NCBI GenBank assembly: GCA_031401035.1
Contig: JANNRA010000017.1
Span: 1 to 50,931, forward strand
Direction of reading: 5' to 3'
Length of the DNA: 50,931 nucleotides
Source: JANNRA01 sp031401035
Lineage (GTDB): Bacteria; Desulfobacterota; Binatia; HRBIN30; CADEER01
Both the position numbers and the translations under genes were made by a program. Below, in pieces: positions 15,995 through 24,312 of this stretch (positions within the stretch are counted from its first letter, which is position 1; each line of letters begins with the position of its first letter). A model generated the notes under the pieces. That model saw only the letters and a list, made by a program, of their open reading frames with translations, was not told where the DNA came from and searched no databases.

Positions 15995-17440
15995 ATGCGA
16001 GTGCAGAAGCGAAGCCTGGGGCTGACGAGCCTGGGAGTGATGCTGGCGGCCGTGGCGCTGTGGGGAGCTCCGGCATCGGCCGATATCTCTTCCGACAAGC
16101 CTGGCTCGGTCGTGATGTGGCCGAAGGTTATCAACGACGGCACGCGTGACACCATCATCACGCTGACCAACACGAGCAACGTGGAGGCCTACGCGCATTG
16201 CGAGTACGTCAACGCCGCGGCGTTCTGTGCCGTCACCGAAGGCTACTGCACGCCGGGTGCAGAGGGCTCCGGTGGGCCGGGCGAATGCCCTGTTGCGCCG
16301 GGCAACGCCTGCGTTCCGCTGTGGCAGACGGATAACTTCGACGTCGTCCTGACGCGCCAGCAGCCGACCTTCTGGCGCGTCTCGACCGGCCGTCAGGACA
16401 ATCCGTTCCTGCCCGCCGATGGCGAATGCGACACCACGATGGGGATGCCGCCGCTCCAGAGCTGCCCGGGTCTGTTCCCGACGGGCGCGATCCTGCCGGT
16501 GGCACCGACCTTCCGTGGCGAGCTGCGCTGCGTACAGACCGGCCCGGACGGCAGCCTGCTTGGGGGTAACAGCCTGAAGGGCGAGGCGACTCTGGTTTCC
16601 TACCAGGAGGGCACGGCCGCGCCGCTGGCTGACACGAGCGTCAGCACCTACAACTCGATCAACGTCGAAGCGCTCGACGGCCCGGCTGTCGACGGCATCG
16701 TCCGCCTCAACGGCGTCGAGTACAGTGCCTGCCCTCCGGCGGTCGAGGTCAGCCACTACTCGTCGGGCGCCAATAGTCTCGCCGCGGAGATCGACCCCAG
16801 CGTCTGTCTTGCCGGTGACTGCCCGGTGCAGTCCGAGATCACTCTCGTTCCGTGTCGAGCCGACTTCGAGAACGAGGTCGGTGCCGCCTGGACGACGCAG
16901 GTGTTCTACTACAATGAGTTCGAGCAGCGGAACTCGACTGGCGGCCCGATCGACTGCTGGTGGAACTTTGACCTGCGCGACCTGAACTACAATCCGGCCG
17001 GTGCGCTGGGAACTGACTTCCAGAAGTCGAGCATCGCCAACGGCGGCGGCGCCCGCTGTATCCGCGGCGACTTCAACGCCATCTGCAACAGCGACGCCCA
17101 GTGCGGTCCGGGCGGCGTCTGCGGCCCGCCGACCGGCATCCTCGCCATCGTCGAAGAGTTCCACAACACGGCGGCCTCCCTCGCGGTGCCACCGACCGGC
17201 ACCGCCGGCACTGCCGCCTCGAACGGCTACACGATCGCCGCCGCCAACGGCAGCCTCGAGCGTAGCGGCCGTTGCCGCGGCGCCATCACAACGTCATGCA
17301 CCACCGATTCACAGTGCCCGAGCGGCCTCTGCCGCATCGCCGGCAATATCTGCACGACCGACGTCGCCTGTCCCGGTGCCGGCGACTTCTGTGATCGCTG
17401 CATGAACGACGAAATCAATTTCATCAACATCACCCCGTGA
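15995..17440 (+). CDS. Secreted Cys-rich protein, subtype I (first of four related proteins)
   Basis: A 481-residue protein with a signal peptide of ~29 residues (ending PASA). ATG 15995 has an ideal AAAGGAGG site. Conserved landmarks shared with the three following genes are WPKVIND near residue 45, TITLTNTSN then HC, a GELRCVQ block, ITLVPCRADF, and YYNEFEQR followed by DC. Subtype I marks are DKPGSVVMWPKVINDG and LTRQQPTFW. The last ~110 residues carry several C-x5-C-x(4-6)-C modules (CNSDAQC, CTTDSQC, CTTDVAC) that the other subtype I protein lacks. The N-terminal region reads like an Ig-type beta sandwich. Extracellular; role unknown. Confidence 0.82.
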   Translation: MRVQKRSLGLTSLGVMLAAVALWGAPASADISSDKPGSVVMWPKVINDGTRDTIITLTNTSNVEAYAHCEYVNAAAFCAVTEGYCTPGAEGSGGPGECPVAPGNACVPLWQTDNFDVVLTRQQPTFWRVSTGRQDNPFLPADGECDTTMGMPPLQSCPGLFPTGAILPVAPTFRGELRCVQTGPDGSLLGGNSLKGEATLVSYQEGTAAPLADTSVSTYNSINVEALDGPAVDGIVRLNGVEYSACPPAVEVSHYSSGANSLAAEIDPSVCLAGDCPVQSEITLVPCRADFENEVGAAWTTQVFYYNEFEQRNSTGGPIDCWWNFDLRDLNYNPAGALGTDFQKSSIANGGGARCIRGDFNAICNSDAQCGPGGVCGPPTGILAIVEEFHNTAASLAVPPTGTAGTAASNGYTIAAANGSLERSGRCRGAITTSCTTDSQCPSGLCRIAGNICTTDVACPGAGDFCDRCMNDEINFINITP

Positions 17441-17471
17441 CCGGTTGCGAACGAGGAGAAGGAGAAATCCG

Positions 17472-18593
17472 ATGCTGAACAAGATGACCCTTACCCTCCT
17501 GGGTGCGGCCTCTCTCGCGCTGACGGTCTCGTCGGCGCAAGCGGAGACGTACTCCGACACCGGTGCCGCGGTGCTCATCTGGCCGAAGATCGTGGTCAAC
17601 AACACCACCGACACGCTGGTGCAGATGTCCAACCAGGCCTCGGTAGCGAGCATGGCGCACTGCTTCTATGTGAACGCCAACAGCCGCTGCACCAATACCG
17701 GAGAAGTCTGCGAAACCTCTGCCTCGTGTGTGGACGACGGATTCTTCGGTGCCTGTCGGCCCGGTTGGATCGAGGTCAACTTCGACGTCTTCCTGACCCC
17801 TGATCAGCCGCTGGCCTGGTCGGCGGCGACTGGGCTGAGGGGTGGCGACACCCCGTGCCCAGGCGGACTCGGCGCCATCTGCTCCGGCAATCAGGGCACC
17901 GGCGTACCGCCGGTTGGCGAAAGTCCGTTCATCGGCGAACTCAAGTGCATCCAGGCCGACCCGCAGACGCGTCTGCCGATTCCGTGCAACGGGCCGAACG
18001 CCTGCCGTAACGATCTCGAGGGCGGCGCCACGGTCACCGAAGTGGACAGCGACATCAACCCGATGCGCTACAACGCCGTCGGGCTGCGCACGACCAACTT
18101 CAACAACGGTGACAACGTCCTCGTCATCGGCGGAGCGGACGCTCCCGAGTACCAGCCCTGTTCGCAGGTCCTGGTGTTCAACCACTTCTTCGACGGCGCC
18201 GTCGATCCGGTTTCCGGCACGGCACTCACGCAGTCCGAGCTCAGCCTCGTGCCCTGCACGCAGGACCTCCTGATCCAGGAGATCCCACGGGTGACGGCTC
18301 AGTTCCTTGTGTACAACGAGTTCGAGCAGCGCTTCTCGACGAGTCGCCTGGTCGACTGCCTTCTCGACAGCCCGATCTCGCGGATCGACACCAGCCAGCC
18401 GAACCGCTCGATCTTCAGCGCGGCCGTCTCGGGTACGGTCGCCGGACAGACGCGCATCACCGGTGTCGGCGGCGGTCTGATCGGCTCGGCGCTGCTGAAC
18501 TTCGAAGGGGCCGGTGTCGGCCGCGCCGGCTCCGGCTATAACCTGAACCAGTTCGCCGACCGCGACGACGCCGACTTCATCCGCATTCCCTAG
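17472..18593 (+). CDS. Secreted Cys-containing protein, subtype II (second of four)
   Basis: A 373-residue protein with a 24-residue signal peptide (ending SAQA). It has a GAGGAGAAGGAG site before ATG 17472, 31 bases after the previous stop. Family landmarks are LIWPKIVVNN, a HCFYVNANSRC stretch, GELKCIQAD, LSLVPCTQDL and VYNEFEQRFST followed by DC. Subtype II marks, shared with the fourth gene, are CRPGWIEVNFDVFLTPDQP and a C-terminal FSAAVSGTVAGQTRI. One Cys module (CETSASC) lies near residue 80. No catalytic motif is apparent. It is predicted to be extracellular or on the outer surface. Confidence 0.82.
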   Translation: MLNKMTLTLLGAASLALTVSSAQAETYSDTGAAVLIWPKIVVNNTTDTLVQMSNQASVASMAHCFYVNANSRCTNTGEVCETSASCVDDGFFGACRPGWIEVNFDVFLTPDQPLAWSAATGLRGGDTPCPGGLGAICSGNQGTGVPPVGESPFIGELKCIQADPQTRLPIPCNGPNACRNDLEGGATVTEVDSDINPMRYNAVGLRTTNFNNGDNVLVIGGADAPEYQPCSQVLVFNHFFDGAVDPVSGTALTQSELSLVPCTQDLLIQEIPRVTAQFLVYNEFEQRFSTSRLVDCLLDSPISRIDTSQPNRSIFSAAVSGTVAGQTRITGVGGGLIGSALLNFEGAGVGRAGSGYNLNQFADRDDADFIRIP

Positions 18594-18638
18594 TTTCGAA
18601 CTGCGGCTGACGTGCGAAAGCGTGAAGGAGGAGAACAG

Positions 18639-19742
18639 ATGAGTACGGTCAAGGGACTGCGAGCCGTCGCGATTGCAGGGATCCTGGGTGCTGGGGTCGC
18701 GCTGTCCGCAGGCGTTGCCACTGCGCAGGGTTTCTCGACGGAGCGTCCTGGCTCGATTCTGATCTTTCCGAAGGTCATCAACGACGGCCAGGACACCACC
18801 ATTCAAATCACCAACACCTCTAACAGTCTCGTGAATGCGCACTGCTTCTACAGCAACGGTGCGACGTTCAATGGCGAGCCGCTGTGGCAGGTCACCGACT
18901 TCGACCTGGCGCTGACGCGCCAGCAGCCGACGTCGTGGACGGCCAGCGCCGGCCGTCCGGTCAATCCCCAGGACTCCCTGTCCGGCTTGGATCCAGGCCT
19001 GATCCCACCCGTTGCCGACGGTTTCACCGGTTCGCTTCTGTGCGTTCAGGTGGATGTCGGCGGGGCGCCGGTTGGGAGCAACTCTCTGATCGGTACGGCG
19101 ACGGTCCAGTCGATCGAGGGACCGGGCACCGGCACTACGAACGTCGCGGGTCAGTACAACGCCATCGCCATCGCTGCCTGCGGGGATGCGCAGGGCGCCT
19201 GCGGTGGCTCGGGCGGAACAATCAACACCGACAATGTGCTTTCGCTCAACAATGTCGAGTACGCCGCCTGCCCGGGCGGGTCCTACCTGAACTACGTATC
19301 GGACGGCCTGGCCGAGGATCCGGTTCTGTCAGGCCTCGGTAACGGCCCTGGGACCGTGAGCAACAACCTGACCATGGTTCCGTGCGGTGCGGACTTCGAG
19401 AACCTGGTGCCGGTCAGCACGAGGCTGGGCGGCTTTACGCGGGACGAGTTTGAGGAGTTCAGGTCAATCACCCAGTTCGACGTCGACTGCTTCCTGACCG
19501 CCAGCCTGGACGACAGCCGTTTCGGCACGTCGTTCACGCGGAGTACGAGCTTCGCGACTGGAGTCATCAGGCCAGCGGTGGCCGGCGAGATCCCCGGTAT
19601 CGGTGTGCTGACGTCTCTGTGGACGGCCGGCGACGGCACCTCCGACACGGCGACCACAAACCTGCATTTCTGTACCACCACGGCCGGCAGTACGCCCTGC
19701 CCGACCGTCAACTCCGAAATCCGGCTGCCGAACTTCCGTTGA
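18639..19742 (+). CDS. Secreted protein, subtype I (third of four)
   Basis: A 367-residue protein with a ~30-residue signal peptide (ending TAQ). ATG 18639 has an AAGGAGGAG site. It is closest to the first gene of the operon: ERPGSILIFPKVINDG, ITNTSN, PLWQVTDFDLALTRQQPTSW, SLLCVQVD, NNVEYAACP and LTMVPCGADFENLVP. The usual YNEFEQR is altered to TRDEFEEF. It lacks the Cys modules of the first protein and is about 110 residues shorter, so those modules look like an added tail or a later loss. Role unknown. Confidence 0.82.
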   Translation: MSTVKGLRAVAIAGILGAGVALSAGVATAQGFSTERPGSILIFPKVINDGQDTTIQITNTSNSLVNAHCFYSNGATFNGEPLWQVTDFDLALTRQQPTSWTASAGRPVNPQDSLSGLDPGLIPPVADGFTGSLLCVQVDVGGAPVGSNSLIGTATVQSIEGPGTGTTNVAGQYNAIAIAACGDAQGACGGSGGTINTDNVLSLNNVEYAACPGGSYLNYVSDGLAEDPVLSGLGNGPGTVSNNLTMVPCGADFENLVPVSTRLGGFTRDEFEEFRSITQFDVDCFLTASLDDSRFGTSFTRSTSFATGVIRPAVAGEIPGIGVLTSLWTAGDGTSDTATTNLHFCTTTAGSTPCPTVNSEIRLPNFR

Positions 19743-19804
19743 GGAAGATGGGCACACTGGGGAGCGCAGAGATGACGCGCGAAGGCACGGAAAGGAGTGA
19801 CGAG

Positions 19805-21061
19805 ATGCGTAGGGTTATTCGTAATGGAAGCGCCTCGCGGTTGCGCCTGGTGACGCTGGCAGCAGCGGCGCTCGGCTTGCTGGCGACGGTGGCTTCTTCA
19901 CATGCGGCCGAGTCTGACTATGTCGCCGGATATGTGGTTCTGCCGAAGGTCGTCGTCCACACCACTGGCGGTACGCCGGCAGTCCTGGCGGGCGAGCAAG
20001 CAGTCGAGACCTTGGTGCAGTTGACCAACACCAACCAGACGAGCTTGATCAACGTGAACTGCTGGTGGGTGAATGCGAACAGCCACTGCGGCGGTTGCAC
20101 GTCGATAGGCTGCGGAGCGATCTGCGACACGAACGCCGATTGCGACCCGGGCCTGCAGTGCGAGGCGGGCTGGGCGGTGGCGGATTTCACCGTGACGCTG
20201 ACGCCCGGGCAGCCGATAGGATTCGGGGCCTCGTCCGGCCTTGCGGCCCTCCCCTGTGACCCTACGCGCGAGGGCCAGGGCTGTGTTGGTGAGGCCAGTG
20301 GCGGCGTGCCGCCCGTGAACGAGGATCCGTTCCGCGGCGAGCTGAAGTGCGTCCAGGTGGATGACAACGACAACCCAGTCGAAGCCAACGACCTGAAGAT
20401 CGAGGCGACGATCATCACCACGACGTTCGGTGGCGGTGGCTCGACGACGGCCGCAACCTATAATGGTGTCGGCTTCGAAGCCACGGATACCGCCGCTGGC
20501 GACGGGCCCCTGTGCCTGGGAGGCTTGCCGCCGGGCAGTCCTGCTGGGTCCGTGTGCACGGGGACGTACGCGCCGTGCCCGAACATCCTGCACATGGAGC
20601 ATCCGTTCGATACCCCGACCCTGTCGACCGAACTGGTGCTGGTGCCGTGCAGCGAGGACCTCGGCGAGCCGATCAACTCAGCCGACTTCTCGGTGACGGC
20701 GCAGATGCTGGTTTACAACGAGTTCGAGCAGCGCTTCTCCACCAGCAGCCGCGTCGAGTGCTACCAGTCGACGCGCCTCTCTGACATCGATACGCGCCCT
20801 GGAACTGCCGACGACGCCTTCTCGGTGTTCTCGGCGGGTGTACAGGGGACGGCGGTTGGCCAGACGCGCATCCGTGGCGTTCGTGGTCCCGACGGACGTC
20901 TTGGCTATGGCTTGATCGGCGTCGGCTGCTCGAGCTACGGCCCGGCTGGCTCGGCGCCGCTGGCGACGACGGCGTTCAACCTGCAGAATGCAGGCGGCTT
21001 CCGCGAGGAGGGGGACGCGGTCTACTACACCGACTTCCCCGATGGGCCGATCATCCCCTGA
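19805..21061 (+). CDS. Secreted Cys-containing protein, subtype II (fourth of four)
   Basis: A 418-residue protein with a ~34-residue signal peptide (ending SSHA). ATG 19805 has an AAAGGAG site. It is closest to the second gene: VVLPKVVVH, WWVNANSHC, CEAGWAVADFTVTLTPGQP, GELKCVQVDD, LVLVPCSEDL, VYNEFEQRFSTSS and a C-terminal FSAGVQGTAVGQTRI. A Cys cluster (CGGCTSIGC, then CDTNADC) sits where subtype II has its single module. The alternation of subtypes along the operon suggests duplication of a two-gene unit. A strong terminator follows. Confidence 0.82.
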   Translation: MRRVIRNGSASRLRLVTLAAAALGLLATVASSHAAESDYVAGYVVLPKVVVHTTGGTPAVLAGEQAVETLVQLTNTNQTSLINVNCWWVNANSHCGGCTSIGCGAICDTNADCDPGLQCEAGWAVADFTVTLTPGQPIGFGASSGLAALPCDPTREGQGCVGEASGGVPPVNEDPFRGELKCVQVDDNDNPVEANDLKIEATIITTTFGGGGSTTAATYNGVGFEATDTAAGDGPLCLGGLPPGSPAGSVCTGTYAPCPNILHMEHPFDTPTLSTELVLVPCSEDLGEPINSADFSVTAQMLVYNEFEQRFSTSSRVECYQSTRLSDIDTRPGTADDAFSVFSAGVQGTAVGQTRIRGVRGPDGRLGYGLIGVGCSSYGPAGSAPLATTAFNLQNAGGFREEGDAVYYTDFPDGPIIP

Positions 21062-21084
21062 TCGTGAGCAATAGCGTTTTCGGC

Positions 21085-21121
21085 AAGGCCGGAGTGGCGA
21101 ACCCACTCCGGCCTTTTTTTT
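21085..21121 (+). terminator. Strong intrinsic terminator ending the four-gene operon
   Basis: A perfect 13-bp stem pairs AAGGCCGGAGTGG (21085-21097) with its complement at 21103-21115. It closes a five-base loop and runs into eight consecutive T (21114-21121). It begins 24 bases after the last stop codon of the operon. Confidence 0.93.
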
Positions 21122-21168
21122 CCCCTGCTCTGGGCGGCTGACGGAAGACTTCCGGCGCGAGGCACTTG

Positions 21169-21555
21169 ATGGCAGCGAAGCGGATCCTGGTGGTCGAAGA
21201 CAACCTCGACAATCGACGCATCCTCGTCTATCGGCTGAAACGTATCGGGGAGTTCGAGATCGTCGAGGCAAGCAACGGCGAGGAGGCCCTGGCGATCGTG
21301 CAGACGCCGCCGGCCCCGGATCTGATCTTCATGGATCTGAAGATGCCGGTGATGGATGGGTGGGAAGCGACGAAGAAGATCCGCCAGCTCGAGTTCGGCA
21401 AGCAGATTCCGATCATCGCCCTGACCGCGCAGGCGATGGCGGGTGACGAGCAGAAGGCGCTGGCGGCCGGCTGCGACGATTATCTGGCCAAGCCGATTGT
21501 CGACCTCAGCGTCGTGCGAACGAAGATGGAGCGCCTGCTCAATCGGGCGGACTGA
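21169..21555 (+). CDS. Single-domain response regulator receiver (CheY/DivK-like)
   Basis: A 128-residue protein that is one complete receiver domain with no output domain. The acidic pair is VVEDN near residue 10, the phospho-acceptor Asp is in FMDLKMPVMDG near residue 58, the Thr is in ALTAQAM, and the Lys is in YLAKPI. It would act by phosphorylation-dependent protein binding or in a phosphorelay. No histidine kinase is nearby. It starts 48 bases past the terminator, and its stop lies 47 bases before the second stalk protein, so those two could share a transcript. ATG 21169 is preferred over the adjacent TTG. Confidence 0.92.
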   Translation: MAAKRILVVEDNLDNRRILVYRLKRIGEFEIVEASNGEEALAIVQTPPAPDLIFMDLKMPVMDGWEATKKIRQLEFGKQIPIIALTAQAMAGDEQKALAAGCDDYLAKPIVDLSVVRTKMERLLNRAD

Positions 21556-21602
21556 GGAGCAGCGGTATTCCGCTTCGAAGGCGCGGCGCCACCGGGAGCC
21601 GA

Positions 21603-23816
21603 TTGCGAGCGGGCGGCCTGCCGAGCGTGGTGGCGCTGACGCTGCTGCTGCTCCCGCTGACTGCGGCGGGCGGTGAGTCCTGCGAAGGTGGGTCGTCGGC
21701 CGCAGCGCGCGTGACGGCGGTGGTCGGGGCGATCTTCGGGTCTGGCGCCGGCTGCGACCTCAGTGGCGACGGATTCACCACGGCTGCGGACCTCGTGCGT
21801 GCCGTGAACCCGGCGCAGGCGACGCCGACCGAGACGCCGTCAGTGGGTTCGACGTACACCAAGACTGCGGGTCCGACGGAGATCCCAACGGTCGGGGCGA
21901 CGCCGACAGGGTCACAGGTCGCGACGGAGACGGTGACCGCCTCGGGGTCTCCAACGGTTTCAGGGGGCGCGACCGCGACGCCGACAGCCACCGTCGAGGA
22001 GACGGCGACGCCGGTGCCGACGCCGAGTCCGCAGGGGTCGTCGACCCCGACGGCGATTGTCGAGGCGTCACCATCGGCGACGCCGACGGATACAGCGCCT
22101 ACCCTCGAGCCGACGGTCCCGAGTGGTACGCCGACGGCCTCGCCGTCACCCGCTGGCGAGGGGAGCCCCTCGGCGACTGTGTCGGTGACGAGCACGGTGA
22201 GCGCGACGCCGACGGGTACCCCGGTATCGACCAGGGTGGCGACGGTATCGGCCACGGTAACCAGCACGGCGACGACTACGACGGTTCCCAGCGCGACGGC
22301 TTCGCGTACGTCAAGCGCGACGCGGACAGCGACAGCGTCCGCTGCAACTGCCACCGCGAGCCGAAGCGCGAGCCCGACGCGGACGGCGATTGCGACACGG
22401 ACGGCGACCGGCCTGGGTGGCACGGCGACGCCGACGCGCCCTGCCACGGCAACGCGCACGGCTACCTCTACCAGGACGGCGATCGGGCCGGGTGGCACCG
22501 CGACGGCGACGCGCCCGGCCACGGCGACGCGCACGGCGACCTCTACCAGGACTGCGACCGCGACGCGGAGCGCGACTGGGGAGGCGACGCCGACGCGGAC
22601 GAGAAGCGAGACGCCGAGCCGGAGTCCGACCAGTACGCCGACGTCGACACGTACGGCGACAGGAACCAGGGTGGCGAGCCCGACCCGGTCGGTACTGCCG
22701 AGTGCGACGTCACGCCTGAGCCCGACGATGACGGCCAGCCGGACGAGTACGGCGTCGGCGACGGTGACGCGGACGCGCACGACGTCGCCGATACCGACGG
22801 GTTCGCGTACGGCGACCGCGACGCGGACGTTGACACCGCCGCCGACGGCGACGGAGAGCCGCACCGCCACCGCCAGTCAAACCGCGGTCCCGAGCCGGAC
22901 CGAGACGGCGACGCGGACGGTGACAGAAACGCGAACCGTGGCGGCCACCCCCCTGCCGAGCATGACCAGTACGCGCAGTCCGACCGTGACCGGGACCAGA
23001 ACCGGCTCGCCCACCCTCAGTCCATCGCGAACCGCCACCGCGACGCCGAGTGCCTCGTCGACGGCGACGACGTCCGCGACTCCCAGCCTGACCGGCACGC
23101 GCACTGCGACGCCGACGCGGACGCCGACGGTGACCCGCACCGCGACGCGAACTGGGACCGCGACCGTCACTGCGAGCCCCTCACGCACGCCGTCGCTGTC
23201 GCCGGCCCCGACCTTCACGCCGCGCACGATCGGCGGTGAGATCACCGCCTTTGGCGTCGCCCGCGCCGACGGGCGACCGGTGGCCTCAATCGGGCCGCAG
23301 GACGACGGCTTTCTCACCTATGTGCGGCCGACGAGCGGGTTTCTGATCTACATCGAGGCCAAGCCCGGCATCAGCGGACTGCCGGTCGGGACGGTCACGT
23401 TCGACTTCGACCAGACCGACCCGAACGTGCTGCCGGACCTTCAGGTGCTGGTGTCGCGCGCCATCGGCGACGGGAGTACCGCCGTATGCGACGACGGACC
23501 GTTGCCGCTGCCTCTCGGCGGCGTGCCGGCGACGGTGCCCGTCACATTCGGGGGCTCGCTGGCCGCGGCGGGCGCGATCAACGACTTCGCCTGTCGCTTC
23601 GACGCGCGCGGCTCGAGCGCTCAGGCCTGCACGCGCGACAGCTTCGGTGTCGACAGCTTCACCAACACGCAATCGCGCGTGCAGTTCTGCAGCAGCCCGG
23701 GCATCGGTACCGAACTCGCCTTCCCAGTCGGCGACACTATCGTCAGCGCCCGCGTGCGCGACATCGCCGGTCAACCCGGACTATCTCGCAGCATCGCCAT
23801 TCGCGTCCGCCCCTAG
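21603..23816 (+). CDS. Secreted stalk protein 2: EF-hand-like head, T/P/A/R stalk, C-terminal domain shared with stalk protein 1
   Basis: A 737-residue protein from a TTG start with a GGGAG site four bases upstream. Residues 1 to ~24 form a signal peptide. One EF-hand-type loop, DLSGDGFTTAAD, lies at ~52-63, half of the dockerin pair seen in stalk protein 1. Residues ~72-540 are a low-complexity TPT/TAT/TRT stalk. Residues ~541-737 are globular and align with the end of stalk protein 1: LQVLVSRAIGD, a GGVPATVP segment, DFACRF, ACTRDSFG, RVQFC, and VRDIAG near the end. Probably a surface protein; function unknown. The minus strand is also open here, but this is a by-product of the repeats. Confidence 0.83.
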   Translation: MRAGGLPSVVALTLLLLPLTAAGGESCEGGSSAAARVTAVVGAIFGSGAGCDLSGDGFTTAADLVRAVNPAQATPTETPSVGSTYTKTAGPTEIPTVGATPTGSQVATETVTASGSPTVSGGATATPTATVEETATPVPTPSPQGSSTPTAIVEASPSATPTDTAPTLEPTVPSGTPTASPSPAGEGSPSATVSVTSTVSATPTGTPVSTRVATVSATVTSTATTTTVPSATASRTSSATRTATASAATATASRSASPTRTAIATRTATGLGGTATPTRPATATRTATSTRTAIGPGGTATATRPATATRTATSTRTATATRSATGEATPTRTRSETPSRSPTSTPTSTRTATGTRVASPTRSVLPSATSRLSPTMTASRTSTASATVTRTRTTSPIPTGSRTATATRTLTPPPTATESRTATASQTAVPSRTETATRTVTETRTVAATPLPSMTSTRSPTVTGTRTGSPTLSPSRTATATPSASSTATTSATPSLTGTRTATPTRTPTVTRTATRTGTATVTASPSRTPSLSPAPTFTPRTIGGEITAFGVARADGRPVASIGPQDDGFLTYVRPTSGFLIYIEAKPGISGLPVGTVTFDFDQTDPNVLPDLQVLVSRAIGDGSTAVCDDGPLPLPLGGVPATVPVTFGGSLAAAGAINDFACRFDARGSSAQACTRDSFGVDSFTNTQSRVQFCSSPGIGTELAFPVGDTIVSARVRDIAGQPGLSRSIAIRVRP
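22416..22565 (+). repeat. 75-bp direct repeat inside stalk protein 2
   Basis: Two adjacent units start with GGTGGCAC at 22416 and 22491. They encode near-identical 25-residue blocks containing GGTATxTRPATATRTATSTR. As in stalk protein 1, the unit length is a multiple of three, so gain or loss stays in frame. Confidence 0.8.
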
Positions 23817-23848
23817 GCCGCCGGGCGGACCGTAGCGGGGGGACGCCT

Positions 23849-24094
23849 TCAGTGGATCGGCTTCTCCGGACCCGCCGGCATGCCGTGGCTGTCGGCATCG
23901 CCTTGCGTGGCGACGCCATGTCGGCGGGCGAAGTCGAGTATGGTGGCACGCGCCAGCTTGCTGGGCCTGAAGCGGCCGTTCTCCCATCGGTTAACCGTGC
24001 CCACGGTGATGCCGAGGGCGTGGGCGAACTCCTCCTGCGTCATGCCGAGCTGCCGACGCAGATGGCGGATGAAATCGCTCATGTTGTCGTCCAT
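23849..24094 (-). CDS. Small XRE-family helix-turn-helix regulator
   Basis: An 81-residue protein, mostly one Cro/C1-type HTH. The recognition region is MTQEEFAHALGITVGTVNRW, followed by ENGRFRPSKLA, near residues 18-50. The short tail is polar. ATG 24094 or the downstream ATG 24082 could be the start; a GGAGG lies just upstream and fits the second better. It converges on stalk protein 2 with 32 bases between stops, and no operator could be identified. The size resembles antitoxin or phage-type regulators, but no toxin gene is next to it. Confidence 0.8.
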   Translation of the reverse strand: MDDNMSDFIRHLRRQLGMTQEEFAHALGITVGTVNRWENGRFRPSKLARATILDFARRHGVATQGDADSHGMPAGPEKPIH

Positions 24095-24312
24095 GCCTCC
24101 GAAGCCTCCAGCCGTGGCGCCACTGGGTGGCGAATGGGTTCGGGTTGAGCAAGCGACATGCCACAGGGTTTCTGTTGTCGTCCGGCACTTGCCACGGCAT
24201 CTGGCCGTCATGCCGATGCCGGGTGCCATGAGCGCATGGCGTCCGCGACATGTCGCTGCCTGGCGGCGTGACAGAATTGACTTCCATTGCGCCCCTCGCG
24301 CATGGTGCGCGC

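Noticed and set aside
21539..22870. Minus-strand VxVRVAV repeat frame antisense to stalk protein 2
   Set aside because: Same cause as above. The plus-strand frame has the signal peptide, the EF-hand and a conserved C-terminal domain.
23849..24094. XRE protein as the antitoxin of a toxin-antitoxin pair
   Set aside because: No short toxin-like gene is adjacent on the same strand; the neighbours are a converging stalk gene and a divergent membrane protein.
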